Source: JAENVU01 sp963801105 (GTDB taxonomy: Bacteria; Actinomycetota; Acidimicrobiia; IMCC26256; JAENVU01). Taken from it: DNA of 64,000 nt. The notes under the pieces are model-generated. The model worked only from the letters and a program-made list of their open reading frames with translations. It did not search any database and had not been told where the DNA came from. The position numbers and the translations under genes are program-made. How positions within the stretch are numbered: position 1 is the stretch's first letter; every line of letters begins with the position of its first letter. This document shows positions 1 through 8,698 of this stretch, piece after piece. Location of the stretch: contig CAWDDH010000003.1 in the NCBI GenBank assembly GCA_963801105.1, positions 558,001-622,000 on the forward strand. Direction: 5' to 3'.

Positions 1-102
1 GCGGCGCCACCACCGGTCAGTTCACCCGCTCTCGGCGCTGAACGCGTCGGGCCGCTCGGGCCCGCTCGCCCCTCGACGGAATACCCGTCTCGCCACGCTC
101 GC

Positions 103-432
103 TCAGTCCTTGAGCTCGACGATGATCTCGTGGAAGACCTCGGCGCCGACGTTCACCGCGGTCTCGATCCCGCCCCGTCGATGGAAGCTGAAGTCACCCG
201 GCGCGACGGGTGCCTCGAGGTACGGGCCCCACGGGGTCGGCGAATCGGGCTCGGACTCCACCGCGACGCGGTCACCGTCGATCTGGACGAGGACGTGGTC
301 GAGGTCATGGCGATGCAGCTCGCCCCGCTCGCCCGGCGCGAGCCGGACCTCCCAGATCCGCACCCGCGCGTTCTCGAACCGCAGCCGGGTCCCGACCGGC
401 CCGAGGGCCCGCTCCGCGTCGCTCATCGCCAC
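103..432 (-). CDS. Small cupin-fold protein
   Basis: This is a compact single-domain cupin of about 107-109 residues. The middle carries a histidine-rich stretch (GELHRHDLDHVLVQIDGD) typical of cupin metal-binding motif 1. The second half has the glycine/proline-rich strand order expected of motif 2 (VAPGDFSFHRRGG), with a further His near the C-terminus. Substrate and role cannot be told from sequence; small cupins of this type are often metal-dependent isomerases, dioxygenases or sensors. The start may be the first Met or Met3, two codons later. It is transcribed away from the SRPBCC gene that begins at 534, so the roughly 100-bp gap is a divergent promoter region. Confidence 0.75.
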   Translation of the reverse strand: MAMSDAERALGPVGTRLRFENARVRIWEVRLAPGERGELHRHDLDHVLVQIDGDRVAVESEPDSPTPWGPYLEAPVAPGDFSFHRRGGIETAVNVGAEVFHEIIVELKD

Positions 433-533
433 ATCCTCCCCCGGTCAAGTCGTCCGCCGGCGGCACGCTACCGGTCCTGGCACGATTGTGGACTTCCGTG
501 CTCAACTGCCGCACCACCGACGACGGGAACACC

Positions 534-1028
534 ATGACGGACGAACTCCACCCGCTGCGGACCGTCGGGCTCGAGTTCCTCGACGCGGCGACCGTCCGCT
601 TCGACTACGAAGCGACGCTGCCGGCACGGGTCGAGCGCGTGTTCGCGGCGATCAGCGCCGACCCGACCACATGGACCTGGTTCCCCGGCCTCGCCGACGC
701 GCGCTATGACAGCGCGCCGCCCCACGGGGTCGGAACGAAGCGGTCGGTGGTCATGAACGGCACCCGCTACCGCGAGACGATCCTCGCGTGGGACCCTCCG
801 GTGCGGTGGGCCTACCGCGTCGACGAGAGCAGCGACGCGACCTTCACCGCGCTGGCCGAGGACTGGCTCATCGAGCCGGACGCGAACGGCGCGGTGCTGC
901 GCTGGCGGTTCGCGGTCGACCCGCAACCGAACCTCGTCGAGCTGATCGCCGGCGCCCGCGAGATGATCGGCGGCGTGTGGTCCGAGGCAATGGACGGGCT
1001 CGGCGCGCACCTGCGCGCCGAGAGCTGA
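534..1028 (+). CDS. SRPBCC (START-like) family protein
   Basis: A 164-residue protein of the polyketide cyclase / START-like (SRPBCC) fold. Family hallmarks are the N-terminal strand entering a helix (ARVERVFAAISADPTTWTWFPG), the central curved sheet (GTRYRETILAWDPPVRWAYR) and the long C-terminal helix. The fold binds a hydrophobic ligand in a cavity; no catalytic residues can be assigned. The ATG at 534 was chosen because the family fold begins about 20 residues later and the in-frame upstream extension is arginine/proline-rich non-coding-like sequence. It converges on the Ltp2-like gene at 1050 with a 21-bp gap. Confidence 0.8.
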   Translation: MTDELHPLRTVGLEFLDAATVRFDYEATLPARVERVFAAISADPTTWTWFPGLADARYDSAPPHGVGTKRSVVMNGTRYRETILAWDPPVRWAYRVDESSDATFTALAEDWLIEPDANGAVLRWRFAVDPQPNLVELIAGAREMIGGVWSEAMDGLGAHLRAES

Positions 1029-1049
1029 CGATCCCCCGATCAGGGTCGC

Positions 1050-2216
1050 TCAGGCGCGGCCGAGCACGAGCCCGCTCGTCGGCACGCCGGTCCCGGCGGT
1101 CACGAGCACGTGCTCGACGGCGGGCACCTGGTTGCACGACGTGCCGCGGACCTGGCGGACCGCCTCGGTGATGCCGTTCATCCCGTGGATGTACGCCTCG
1201 CCCAGCAGGCCACCGGCCGTGTTGATCGGCAGCTCGCCGCCGAGGGAGAGCCGCTCGACGGTGGCGTAGTCCTTCGCCTCGCCCCGCCCGCAGAATCCCA
1301 GCTCCTCGAGCTGCATCAACACGAACGGCGTGAAGTGGTCGTAGAGGAACGCGGTCGAGATGTCCGCGGGTGTGAGCCCCGACCCGGCCCAGAGCGTGCG
1401 GGCCACGTCGCCCATCTCGGGCAGTCCCGTCAGGTCGTCGCGGTAGTAGCTCGTCATCATCTCGCCGTCGTCGGTCGCCCCCTGGGCCGCAGCCGTGATG
1501 AGCGCCGGCGGCTGGCGGAGGTCGCGCGCCCGCTCCGCGCTCGTCACCACGATCGCTACGCCGCCGTCGCTCTCCTGGCAGCAGTCGAGCAGTCGCAGGA
1601 CCGGTTCGACGATCCAGCGCGACGCCTGGTGGTCCTCGATGGTGATCGGCCGCTCGTAGAACCACGCGGCCGGGTTGGTCGCCGCGTGCTTCCGGTCGAC
1701 GACGGCGACCGTTGCGAAGTCCTCGTTGGTCACCCCGTACTCATGCATGTACCGCCGCGCGTGCAGCGCGACCCAGGCGGCCGGGGTGAGCAGCCCGAAC
1801 GGCGCGTACCAGTCGAGCCATGGCGGCATCGTCGTGATGGACCGGCCCATGTCGCCGAAGCGCAGGCCCGACCGCTCGTTGAACGCGCGGTAGCAGACCA
1901 CGACCTCGGCGGCACCGGCGGCGATCGCGAACGCAGCCTGGGCCACCGTGCCGGCAGCAGCACCGCCGCCGTAGGGCACCCGGGTGAAGACCGAGAGCCT
2001 CGGGATCCCGAGGTTGCGCGCGACCTCCGTCTCCTCGCTGCTGTCGAGCGTGAACGTCACGAGCCCGTCGACGTCCGCCGGCGTGAGCCCGGCGTCGTCG
2101 AGCGCCGACTTCACCGCCTCGCAGGCCAGCTGGAGCTCGCTGCGCCCCGAGGCCTTGGAGAACTCGGTCTGGCCGATCCCGGCGATCGCCGTCCGGTTGC
2201 GGAGCCGGTCGTTCAC
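1050..2216 (-). CDS. Ltp2-like thiolase-fold retro-aldolase / lipid-transfer protein
   Basis: A 388-residue thiolase-superfamily protein of the SCP-x / lipid-transfer branch. It keeps the thiolase beta-alpha-beta core and the C-terminal glycine loop (VLVTAGTGVPTSGLVLGR). However, the loop after the first domain reads YGGGAAAGTVAQAA, without the nucleophilic Cys of true thiolases. Tyr residues occur in LYDHFTPF and GEAYIHGMNG, as in the Ltp2 aldolases that cleave steroid side-chain CoA thioesters. Its GTG start overlaps the stop of the upstream MaoC gene by 4 bp (GTGA), and a DUF35 gene lies in the same operon, the known partner of Ltp2 in steroid-degrading actinobacteria. The exact substrate is inferred; a general acyl-CoA condensing role remains possible. 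Confidence 0.75.
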   Translation of the reverse strand: MNDRLRNRTAIAGIGQTEFSKASGRSELQLACEAVKSALDDAGLTPADVDGLVTFTLDSSEETEVARNLGIPRLSVFTRVPYGGGAAAGTVAQAAFAIAAGAAEVVVCYRAFNERSGLRFGDMGRSITTMPPWLDWYAPFGLLTPAAWVALHARRYMHEYGVTNEDFATVAVVDRKHAATNPAAWFYERPITIEDHQASRWIVEPVLRLLDCCQESDGGVAIVVTSAERARDLRQPPALITAAAQGATDDGEMMTSYYRDDLTGLPEMGDVARTLWAGSGLTPADISTAFLYDHFTPFVLMQLEELGFCGRGEAKDYATVERLSLGGELPINTAGGLLGEAYIHGMNGITEAVRQVRGTSCNQVPAVEHVLVTAGTGVPTSGLVLGRA

Positions 2217-2668
2217 GTCCGCGCCGCCGCGACCGGCAGGGTGATCGTCACCGTGCCCGTGATGTGATCGCCGAGGTCGTTCGCGGCACGAAGCGTGACC
2301 TCCACGACGCCCTCGCCATCGGCACCGATCGTCGTCGAGGTCACCGTGCCCGAGTACGTGAGTACGGAGCCGGCGAACGCCGGTACGCCGAGACGGATCG
2401 CGAGTCGGGTGACCATCGCCTCCGGGCCGGCCCAGTCGGTCACGAACCGGCTGCAGTAGGCGGTGTCGGAGAGGATGTTCATGAAGATCTCCGGCGCGCC
2501 CTGCTGGTTGGCGTAGTCGCGGTCGTGGTGGACCGGCATGAAGTCGCGCGTGGCGATGGCGCCGGCCACCACCCGTGTCGGCGTCATCGGGAGCACCAGC
2601 TCGGGGAGCACGTCGCCGACGGCGACCGAGTGGAAGTCCAGGGTCCGGGTGCGGTCCTCGACCGTCAT
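2213..2668 (-). CDS. MaoC-like hydratase (hot-dog fold), ChsH1-like
   Basis: A 151-residue single hot-dog domain with the hydratase-type motif DFMPVHHDRDYANQQG, in which the Asp/His pair is the expected catalytic dyad of R-specific enoyl-CoA hydratases. The ATG at 2668 overlaps the stop of the DUF35 gene (ATGA), indicating translational coupling; an in-frame GTG 20 codons upstream would run into that gene. Together with the MaoC at 3071-3637 it could form the heteromeric hydratase equivalent to ChsH1-ChsH2, handing its product to the downstream aldolase-like protein. The pathway assignment rests on operon architecture. Confidence 0.78.
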   Translation of the reverse strand: MTVEDRTRTLDFHSVAVGDVLPELVLPMTPTRVVAGAIATRDFMPVHHDRDYANQQGAPEIFMNILSDTAYCSRFVTDWAGPEAMVTRLAIRLGVPAFAGSVLTYSGTVTSTTIGADGEGVVEVTLRAANDLGDHITGTVTITLPVAAART

Positions 2669-3069
2669 GCCGATGCCGTCGGACGGAACTGGTGCAGCAC
2701 GAGGCCGTCGTCGAAGTGCTCGAAGCACAGCTCGACCGGCATCCCGATCTCCACGTCATCGGGCGCGACCCCGCACAGGTTGGACACGAGGCGCACACCT
2801 TCCTCGAGGTCGACGAGGACCACGATGTAGGGATATTCGAACCACGGGTACTGCGGGTGCCGGGGCATCACGAAGCTGAAGACCCGGCCGCGTCCCGACG
2901 CCACGACGGTGTCCCAATCGAGCGAGTTGCACCGTGGACACATCGGACGGGGCGGATGGCGCCGCGCGCCGCACCCGCCACACTGCTGGATCAGGAGCTG
3001 CTCGTCGCGCAGCGCCGCCCAGAGGAACGCGGAGTCGGGGGTGGTGGTCGGTCCGAGCCGGCTCGCCAC
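2665..3069 (-). CDS. DUF35 zinc-ribbon / OB-fold protein
   Basis: A 134-residue protein made of an N-terminal rubredoxin-like zinc ribbon (Cys30-x2-Cys33 and Cys44-x2-Cys47) followed by an OB-fold (roughly residues 55-125, with the VVASGRGRVFSFVMPRHP strand start). DUF35 proteins bind acyl-CoA and pair with thiolase-fold partners; in steroid degraders the same domain is the C-terminal half of ChsH2 and docks Ltp2. Here it is a separate gene between two MaoC genes. It starts at a GTG just after the preceding stop and overlaps the next gene by 4 bp. Confidence 0.85.
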   Translation of the reverse strand: MASRLGPTTTPDSAFLWAALRDEQLLIQQCGGCGARRHPPRPMCPRCNSLDWDTVVASGRGRVFSFVMPRHPQYPWFEYPYIVVLVDLEEGVRLVSNLCGVAPDDVEIGMPVELCFEHFDDGLVLHQFRPTASA

Positions 3070-3070
3070 G

Positions 3071-3637
3071 TCAGCCCCCGGCGCCGGGGATCTGCGGCTT
3101 GAACTTGAGGATGCGGAAGATCTGGCGCCCGACGACGTCGCCGGAGTCGACGGTGTAGGTGGTCACCCAGGTCACGAAGTACCCCGGGCCGATGCGGGTG
3201 CGCTTCTCGTCCGAGATCGACTCGAGCACGGTGCTCGCCGACACCGTCTCGCCGAGCCGGAGGTAGCGCACGATCTCGAACTCGGAGTTCGAGGCGAGTG
3301 TGCCGACGAAGCCCGCGTCGTCGAAGATCGCGAGCGGGCTCTCCCCACTCAGCTCGACCGGCGCGCCGCCCCGCTCCGCGATCCCGGTGATCTGCGGGGT
3401 GGCCATGCTCCAGGTCTGGAGCATGAGCGGCGGCGCGACGACGCCCCCGAAGCGCGTGCCGGCCGCGAACTCTGCGTCGGTGTAGACGGGGTTGGCGTCC
3501 TCGAACGCGGCCGCCCAGTGCCGGATCATGGGCTGGTTCACCGGGTCCGGACCGGGCGTCGGGCCTGCCGCGCCGAGCGGTGCGCCGACCCAGGCGTCCA
3601 GAGCGGCCCGGAATCCACCCACGTGCTCATCACTCAT
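3071..3637 (-). CDS. MaoC-like (FAS1-type N-terminal dehydratase) protein, ChsH2 N-half-like
   Basis: A 188-residue hot-dog protein of the MaoC N-terminal / FAS1-like dehydratase type: it opens with VNQPMIRHWAAAFEDANPVYTD and the loop FGGVVAPPLMLQTWSM, both typical of this group. It lacks the HDR catalytic motif of the second MaoC, as expected for the non-catalytic, substrate-binding half of a heteromeric hydratase. The ATG at 3637 was preferred over an upstream in-frame start because the 44 extra residues are Pro/Arg-rich and lie in the promoter. It is the first gene of the four-gene operon. Confidence 0.75.
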   Translation of the reverse strand: MSDEHVGGFRAALDAWVGAPLGAAGPTPGPDPVNQPMIRHWAAAFEDANPVYTDAEFAAGTRFGGVVAPPLMLQTWSMATPQITGIAERGGAPVELSGESPLAIFDDAGFVGTLASNSEFEIVRYLRLGETVSASTVLESISDEKRTRIGPGYFVTWVTTYTVDSGDVVGRQIFRILKFKPQIPGAGG

Positions 3638-3786
3638 CCACCTGTCATAGTGCGGAGCCCGCGGACGAGGAAACTCCATCTGCACCGCCGTTTCCCCGCC
3701 CGACCGACGCTGCCGGTCGGGCGGAATACCCCAGGGGGTACTTGGGTTACAAGGAAACGAGACCACCACCGAGAAAGCGAGCCCGC

Positions 3787-4149
3787 ATGGCCACCGTCAC
3801 CCTGTCCCAGGACAACTTCGAACAGACCGTCACCGGCGACGGCGTCGTCCTCGTCGACTGGTGGGCATCCTGGTGTGGGCCCTGCCGCGTGTTCGCGCCG
3901 GTCTTCGACGCCGCGGCCGAGTCCCACCCGGACATCACGTTCGGCAAGGTCGACACCGAGGCCCAGACCGAGCTCGCACGCGCCGCCAACATCATGTCGA
4001 TCCCCACGCTCATGGCCTTCCGCGACGGCATCCTCGTCTTCTCCCAGCCGGGCGCGCTGCCGGCCGAGGCGCTCGAGCAGCTGATCACCGCCGTCGGCGA
4101 GCTCGACATGGACGACGTCCGCGCCCAGGTCGCCGCGGCCTCCTCCTGA
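3787..4149 (+). CDS. Thioredoxin
   Basis: A 120-residue cytoplasmic thioredoxin with the active site WASWCGPC near residues 26-33 and the cis-proline loop MSIPTLMAF. It would reduce protein disulfides using thioredoxin reductase, which is not encoded in this window. The ATG at 3787 gives the normal family length. The upstream gene runs divergently, leaving a 149-bp shared promoter region. The patatin gene starts 7 bp downstream on the same strand, so the two are probably co-transcribed. The C-terminus has a short acidic/alanine extension beyond the usual last helix. Confidence 0.92.
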   Translation: MATVTLSQDNFEQTVTGDGVVLVDWWASWCGPCRVFAPVFDAAAESHPDITFGKVDTEAQTELARAANIMSIPTLMAFRDGILVFSQPGALPAEALEQLITAVGELDMDDVRAQVAAASS

Positions 4150-4156
4150 ACCGACC

Positions 4157-5017
4157 GTGACCACCGCGTTCGTACTCTCCGGCGGGGCGAGTCTCGGCGC
4201 GGTCCAGGTCGGGATGCTCGCGGCGCTGCACGAGCAGGGCATCACGCCGGATCTCGTGTTCGGGTCGTCGGTCGGCGCGGTGAACGCCGGCTGGGTCGCC
4301 GGGGATCCCGGGCTCGAGGATCTCGACGAGCTGCGCGCGATCTGGACCTCCCTCCGCACGGCCACGGTGTTCCCGCTCCGGCCACTCACGGGCCTGCTCG
4401 GGTTCCTCGGCCGGCGCGACTCACTCGTTCCCGCGTCGGGACTGCGCGCGCTGATCAAGGGCCACCTGCGCTTCGAGCGCCTCGAGGACGCGGAGATCCC
4501 CATCACTGTCGCTGCGACCGCGCTCACCTCCGGGCAGGAGGTGGCACTGCGGACGGGGAGTGCCGTCGAGGCGATCCTCGCGAGCGCCGCAATTCCGGGT
4601 GTCTTCGCACCGGTCACGATCGACGCGGACGCGCTCGTCGACGGCGGAATCGTGAACAACACGCCGATCTCCCTCGCGATCGAGGCCGGCGCGACCCGCG
4701 TCTACGTGTTGCCGACCGGGTACGCCTGCGACCTCGCCGAGCCGCCGCGAAGCGCGCTCGGGATCATGCTGCAGGCGATCTCCCTGCTCGTGCAGCAGCG
4801 GCTCATCCTCGAGGTGCGCGACCTCCAGCGCGAGGTGGATCTGCGCGTCCTCCCGCCGCTGTGCCCCCTCGCCGTGTCACCGGCCGACTTCTCGCACTCG
4901 ACCGAGCTGATCGATCGCGCCTACGAGGCCGCCCACCGCTGGCTCGGGGACGAGTCCGCCAACGCGGCCCGCGACCAGACCCGGGACCTCGGCTTCCATC
5001 GACACGACCGATCCTGA
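4157..5017 (+). CDS. Patatin-like phospholipase
   Basis: A 286-residue patatin-like hydrolase. It has the oxyanion-hole glycines (FVLSGGASLGAVQVG), the nucleophile elbow G-S-S-V-G near residue 36, and the catalytic Asp in the DGG motif (ALVDGGIVNNTPIS), which together form the Ser-Asp dyad. Members hydrolyse acyl esters of lipids; the natural substrate is unknown. A GTG start at 4157, 7 bp after the thioredoxin stop, begins directly at the conserved strand. No signal peptide is visible, so a cytoplasmic or membrane-associated location is likely. Confidence 0.88.
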   Translation: MTTAFVLSGGASLGAVQVGMLAALHEQGITPDLVFGSSVGAVNAGWVAGDPGLEDLDELRAIWTSLRTATVFPLRPLTGLLGFLGRRDSLVPASGLRALIKGHLRFERLEDAEIPITVAATALTSGQEVALRTGSAVEAILASAAIPGVFAPVTIDADALVDGGIVNNTPISLAIEAGATRVYVLPTGYACDLAEPPRSALGIMLQAISLLVQQRLILEVRDLQREVDLRVLPPLCPLAVSPADFSHSTELIDRAYEAAHRWLGDESANAARDQTRDLGFHRHDRS

Positions 5018-5057
5018 GAGGCCCGAACGCGGGCGCATATCGCATGAGGGGCGTCGG

Positions 5058-6968
5058 TCAGGCGACGTCGACGTCGACGTCGAGCGCGGGGCCCATGAAC
5101 TGCGCGTTGTAGAGCCGGGCGTACGCGCCGTCGGCCGCGAGCAGCTCGTCGTGGTTGCCCTGCTCCTGGATCTGGCCGTCCTCCATCACGAGGATCGTGT
5201 CGGCGTCGCGGATCGTCGACAGCCGGTGCGCGATCACGAAGCTCGTGCGGTTCGACCGCAACGCCGCCATCGCGCGCTGGATCAGCAGCTCGGTCCGGGT
5301 GTCGACCGAGCTCGTCGCCTCGTCGAGGATCAGGATCGCGGGATCCGCGAGAAACGCACGTGCGATCGTGAGCAGCTGCTTCTCCCCCGCGCTGACCGTC
5401 CCGCCCTCGTCGTCGATGACGGTGTCGTACCCGTCGGAGAGCGAGTGCACGAACCGGTCGACGTAGGTCGCCTTCGCCGCCGCGAACATCTGCTCGTCGG
5501 TCGCGTCCAGGTTGCCGTAGGTGATGTTCTCGCGGATCGTCCCGCCGAAGAGCCAGGTGTCCTGGAGCACCATGCCCATGTTCGAGCGCAGCTCCTGGCG
5601 GCTCATCGTCGCAATGTCCACGCCGTCGAGCGTGATCGCGCCGCCGTCGAGGTCGTAGAAGCGCATGAGGAGATTCACGAGCGTCGTCTTGCCGGCGCCC
5701 GTCGGCCCGACGATCGCGACCGTCTGACCCGGCTCGGCCACGAGGGACAGGTCCTGGATCAGCGGCCGGCGGGGATCGTACGAGAACGACACGTTCTCGA
5801 ACGCGACGCGGCCGCGGACCGCCGGTGCCGTCGGCGGGACCTCCTCGACGATCCCCGGCTCCTCCTCCGCGTCGAGCAGCTCGAAGACTCGCTCGGCCGA
5901 CGCGATTCCCGACTGCATCACGTTGATCATCGACGCGAGCTGGGTGAGCGGCTGCGTGTACTGGCGCGAGTACTGGATGAACGCCTGGATGTCGCCGATG
6001 GTCATCTGGCCGGACGCGACCCGCAGGCCCCCCACCAGTGCGATCACCACGTAGTTCAGGTTGCCGAAGAACATCATCGCCGGCTGGATCGCGCCGGAGA
6101 TGAACTGTGCGCGGTAGCTGGCGTCGAACAGCTCAGCATTCTTCTCGTTGAAGCGCGCCTCGATGTCGCGCTGGCGACCGAAGACCTTCACCAGCGCGTG
6201 GCCGGTGAAAGCCTCCTCGACCTGGGCGTTCAGCGTCCCGGTGTGGCGCCACTGGTCGACGAACTGGCGCTTCGAGCGCTTGGTGATCACCTTGATCGTG
6301 AGGATCGACATCGGCACCGTCACCAGCGCGACCATGGCGAGTGGTGGCGAGATGGTGAACATCATGATCAGCACCGCGAGGATCGACAGCGTCGACGTGA
6401 GGAGCTGGCTCAGGGTCTGCTGGAGGCTCTGGGCGAGGTTGTCGATGTCGTTGGTGACCCGGCTGAGCATGTCGCCACGAGGCTGGCGATCCACGTAGCG
6501 CAGCGGCATCCGATTGAGCTTCAGCTCGACGTCGGCACGCAGCCGCTGCATCGCGCGCTGGACGACGCCCGCGAGCATGTAGGCCTGGATATAGAGCAGC
6601 GTCGCCGCGACGATGTAGACCGCCGCCGCGATCGCGAGCACGCGGTGCAGGGCGCCGAAGTCGATCCCCTTCCCCGAGATCACACCGGTCACGATGATGT
6701 TCGTGGCGTGACCGAGGATCCGGGGCCCCGAGGCCGTCAGTCCCACGCTCGTGACCGTGAGCGCGAGCACCGCGACGAGGCCCCACCGCTCCGGCCGCAG
6801 TCGGGCCGCGAGACGGCGGGTGGAGTTCTTGAAGTCCTTCGATCGTTCGAGCGGGAGCCCGGCCGCACCCCAGCGGGCACCGAAGCCGCCGCGGGGCTCC
6901 TCGGACGAGGGCCGGGCGACCTCGTCGTCGTCCAGTTCCGGCGGGGTGGCGTCGACCGTGTCGGTCAC
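5058..6968 (-). CDS. ABC exporter half-transporter with intact ATPase site
   Basis: A 636-residue type IV ABC exporter subunit: an N-terminal acidic cytoplasmic tail, six predicted membrane helices (about residues 65-340) and a C-terminal nucleotide-binding domain. Walker A is GPTGAGKTT. Walker B is ILILDEATSSVD, which retains the catalytic Glu. The signature is an unusual VSAGEKQ in place of LSGGQ. The GTG start overlaps the stop of the partner ABC gene (GTGA). The mismatched motifs in the two partners indicate an asymmetric heterodimer with one consensus and one degenerate ATP site. Substrate is unknown; multidrug or lipid export is typical. Confidence 0.88.
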   Translation of the reverse strand: MTDTVDATPPELDDDEVARPSSEEPRGGFGARWGAAGLPLERSKDFKNSTRRLAARLRPERWGLVAVLALTVTSVGLTASGPRILGHATNIIVTGVISGKGIDFGALHRVLAIAAAVYIVAATLLYIQAYMLAGVVQRAMQRLRADVELKLNRMPLRYVDRQPRGDMLSRVTNDIDNLAQSLQQTLSQLLTSTLSILAVLIMMFTISPPLAMVALVTVPMSILTIKVITKRSKRQFVDQWRHTGTLNAQVEEAFTGHALVKVFGRQRDIEARFNEKNAELFDASYRAQFISGAIQPAMMFFGNLNYVVIALVGGLRVASGQMTIGDIQAFIQYSRQYTQPLTQLASMINVMQSGIASAERVFELLDAEEEPGIVEEVPPTAPAVRGRVAFENVSFSYDPRRPLIQDLSLVAEPGQTVAIVGPTGAGKTTLVNLLMRFYDLDGGAITLDGVDIATMSRQELRSNMGMVLQDTWLFGGTIRENITYGNLDATDEQMFAAAKATYVDRFVHSLSDGYDTVIDDEGGTVSAGEKQLLTIARAFLADPAILILDEATSSVDTRTELLIQRAMAALRSNRTSFVIAHRLSTIRDADTILVMEDGQIQEQGNHDELLAADGAYARLYNAQFMGPALDVDVDVA

Positions 6969-8698
6969 GCCGCCTCCTCCGCCGTGAGCTGGGACTCGAC
7001 GATCTCCTGGTACGTGGGACACGTCGCGACGAGCTCGTCGTGCGTGCCGAGCCCGACCTGGCGACCGTCCTCGACCACGAGGATGCGGTCGGCGTGGCGG
7101 ATGGTCGAGACGCGCTGGGCGACGATCACCGTGACGGCGCCCCGGACCCACGGACCGAGCGCTGCGCGCAGCCTTGCGTCGGTGGAGAGGTCCAGCGCCG
7201 AGAACGAGTCGTCGAAGAGGTAGATCTCCGGCCGGCGCACGAGCGCCCGAGCGATGGCGAGGCGCTGACGCTGACCCCCTGAGACGTTGGTCCCGCCCTG
7301 GGCGATGCGCGAGTCGAGCCCGCCGGGCTTCTCGGCGACGAACGCTCGCGCCTGGGCGACGTCGAGTGCTCCCCACAGCTGCTCGTCGGTCGCTTCCGGA
7401 TCGGCGTGGCGCAGGTTGCTCGCGATGGTGCCCGAGAACAGGTACGGCTTCTGGGGGATGAGGCCGATCCGGCTCCACAGCAGCTCCGGCTCGATCTCGC
7501 GCACGTCGACGCCGTTGACGAGCACCGCGCCGGCGGTCGCGTCGAACAGGCGCGGCACGAGGTTCAGCAGCGTGGTCTTGCCGGCACCGGTGCTCCCGAT
7601 GATCGCGAGCGTCTCGCCGGCATCGGCCCGGAAGGTGATGTCGGACAGGACCGGATAGTCGGCGCCGGGATACCGGAACTCGACCCCCCGGAACTCGAGC
7701 GAGCTCGGCCCGGGCAGATCCGTCACGGGCTGCTCCGGCGGCACGACCGAGGTCTGGGCGTCGAGCACCTCGTAGATGCGGTCGGAGCTCACCGCAGCAC
7801 GCGGGGCCATCACCGCGACGAAGGTGGCCATCATCACCGACATGAGGATCTGTATGAGGTAGCTCAGGTACGCGATCAAGGCGCCGATCTGCATGTCGTG
7901 CGCGCCGATCCGGTTGCCGCCGAACCAGATGGCCGCCGTGCTCGAGAGGTTCAGGATGACCATGACGGTCGGGAACATGAACGCCATGAGCCGCCCGGTC
8001 CGCAACGAGATGTCGGTCAGGTCGTCATTGGCGACGCCGAACCGGAGGCGCTCGTGGCGCTCCCGGACGAACGCCCGCACGACGCGGATGCCGGTGATCT
8101 GCTCGCGCAGGACCTCGTTGATGCGGTCGATCCGCACCTGCATGACCTGGAACCCGGGCACGAGTCGCACGATCACGAGGCCGATGGAGATGACCAGCGC
8201 CGGAATGCTCACGAGGAGGAGCAGCGACAGGGGGCCGTCCTCCCGAATCGCCATGATCGTGCCGCCCACGGCCATGATCGGCGCGGCGATCAGCAGGGTG
8301 CAGGACATCAGCACCAGCATCTGCACCTGGGTCACGTCGTTGGTGATGCGGTTGATCAGCGACGGCGCCCCGAACTCGGCGACGTCCTGCGCGGAGAAGT
8401 CGGTCACCCGGTGGAACAGCGCGCCCCGTACGTCGCGGCCGAACGCCATCGCGGCCCGCGAGCCGTAGTAGACGGCGGCGACGGCGAACACGACCTGGAT
8501 GCAGGTCACCACGAGCATCACGCCACCGGTCCGCCAGATGTAGCCGGTGTCCCCGGTGATGACGCCCTTGTCGATGATGTCCGCGTTGAGACTCGGCAGG
8601 AACAGGGTGCACATCGTCTGCACGAACGTGAGCGCGAGCACGACCGCGAGCAGCGCCCGGTAGCGGAAGAGGTAGACACGGATCAGCTTGAGCAGCAT
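6965..8698 (-). CDS. ABC exporter half-transporter with degenerate Walker B
   Basis: A 577-residue partner of the adjacent ABC gene, with six N-terminal membrane helices and a C-terminal ATPase domain. Walker A (GSTGAGKTT) and signature (VSGGQRQRLAIARAL) are canonical, but Walker B reads YLFDDSFSALD, with Asp in place of the catalytic Glu. This is the pattern seen in one half of heterodimeric exporters such as TM287/288 and LmrCD. The ATG directly abuts the TAG of the upstream tetR gene, so regulator and exporter form one operon. Confidence 0.9.
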   Translation of the reverse strand: MLLKLIRVYLFRYRALLAVVLALTFVQTMCTLFLPSLNADIIDKGVITGDTGYIWRTGGVMLVVTCIQVVFAVAAVYYGSRAAMAFGRDVRGALFHRVTDFSAQDVAEFGAPSLINRITNDVTQVQMLVLMSCTLLIAAPIMAVGGTIMAIREDGPLSLLLLVSIPALVISIGLVIVRLVPGFQVMQVRIDRINEVLREQITGIRVVRAFVRERHERLRFGVANDDLTDISLRTGRLMAFMFPTVMVILNLSSTAAIWFGGNRIGAHDMQIGALIAYLSYLIQILMSVMMATFVAVMAPRAAVSSDRIYEVLDAQTSVVPPEQPVTDLPGPSSLEFRGVEFRYPGADYPVLSDITFRADAGETLAIIGSTGAGKTTLLNLVPRLFDATAGAVLVNGVDVREIEPELLWSRIGLIPQKPYLFSGTIASNLRHADPEATDEQLWGALDVAQARAFVAEKPGGLDSRIAQGGTNVSGGQRQRLAIARALVRRPEIYLFDDSFSALDLSTDARLRAALGPWVRGAVTVIVAQRVSTIRHADRILVVEDGRQVGLGTHDELVATCPTYQEIVESQLTAEEAA

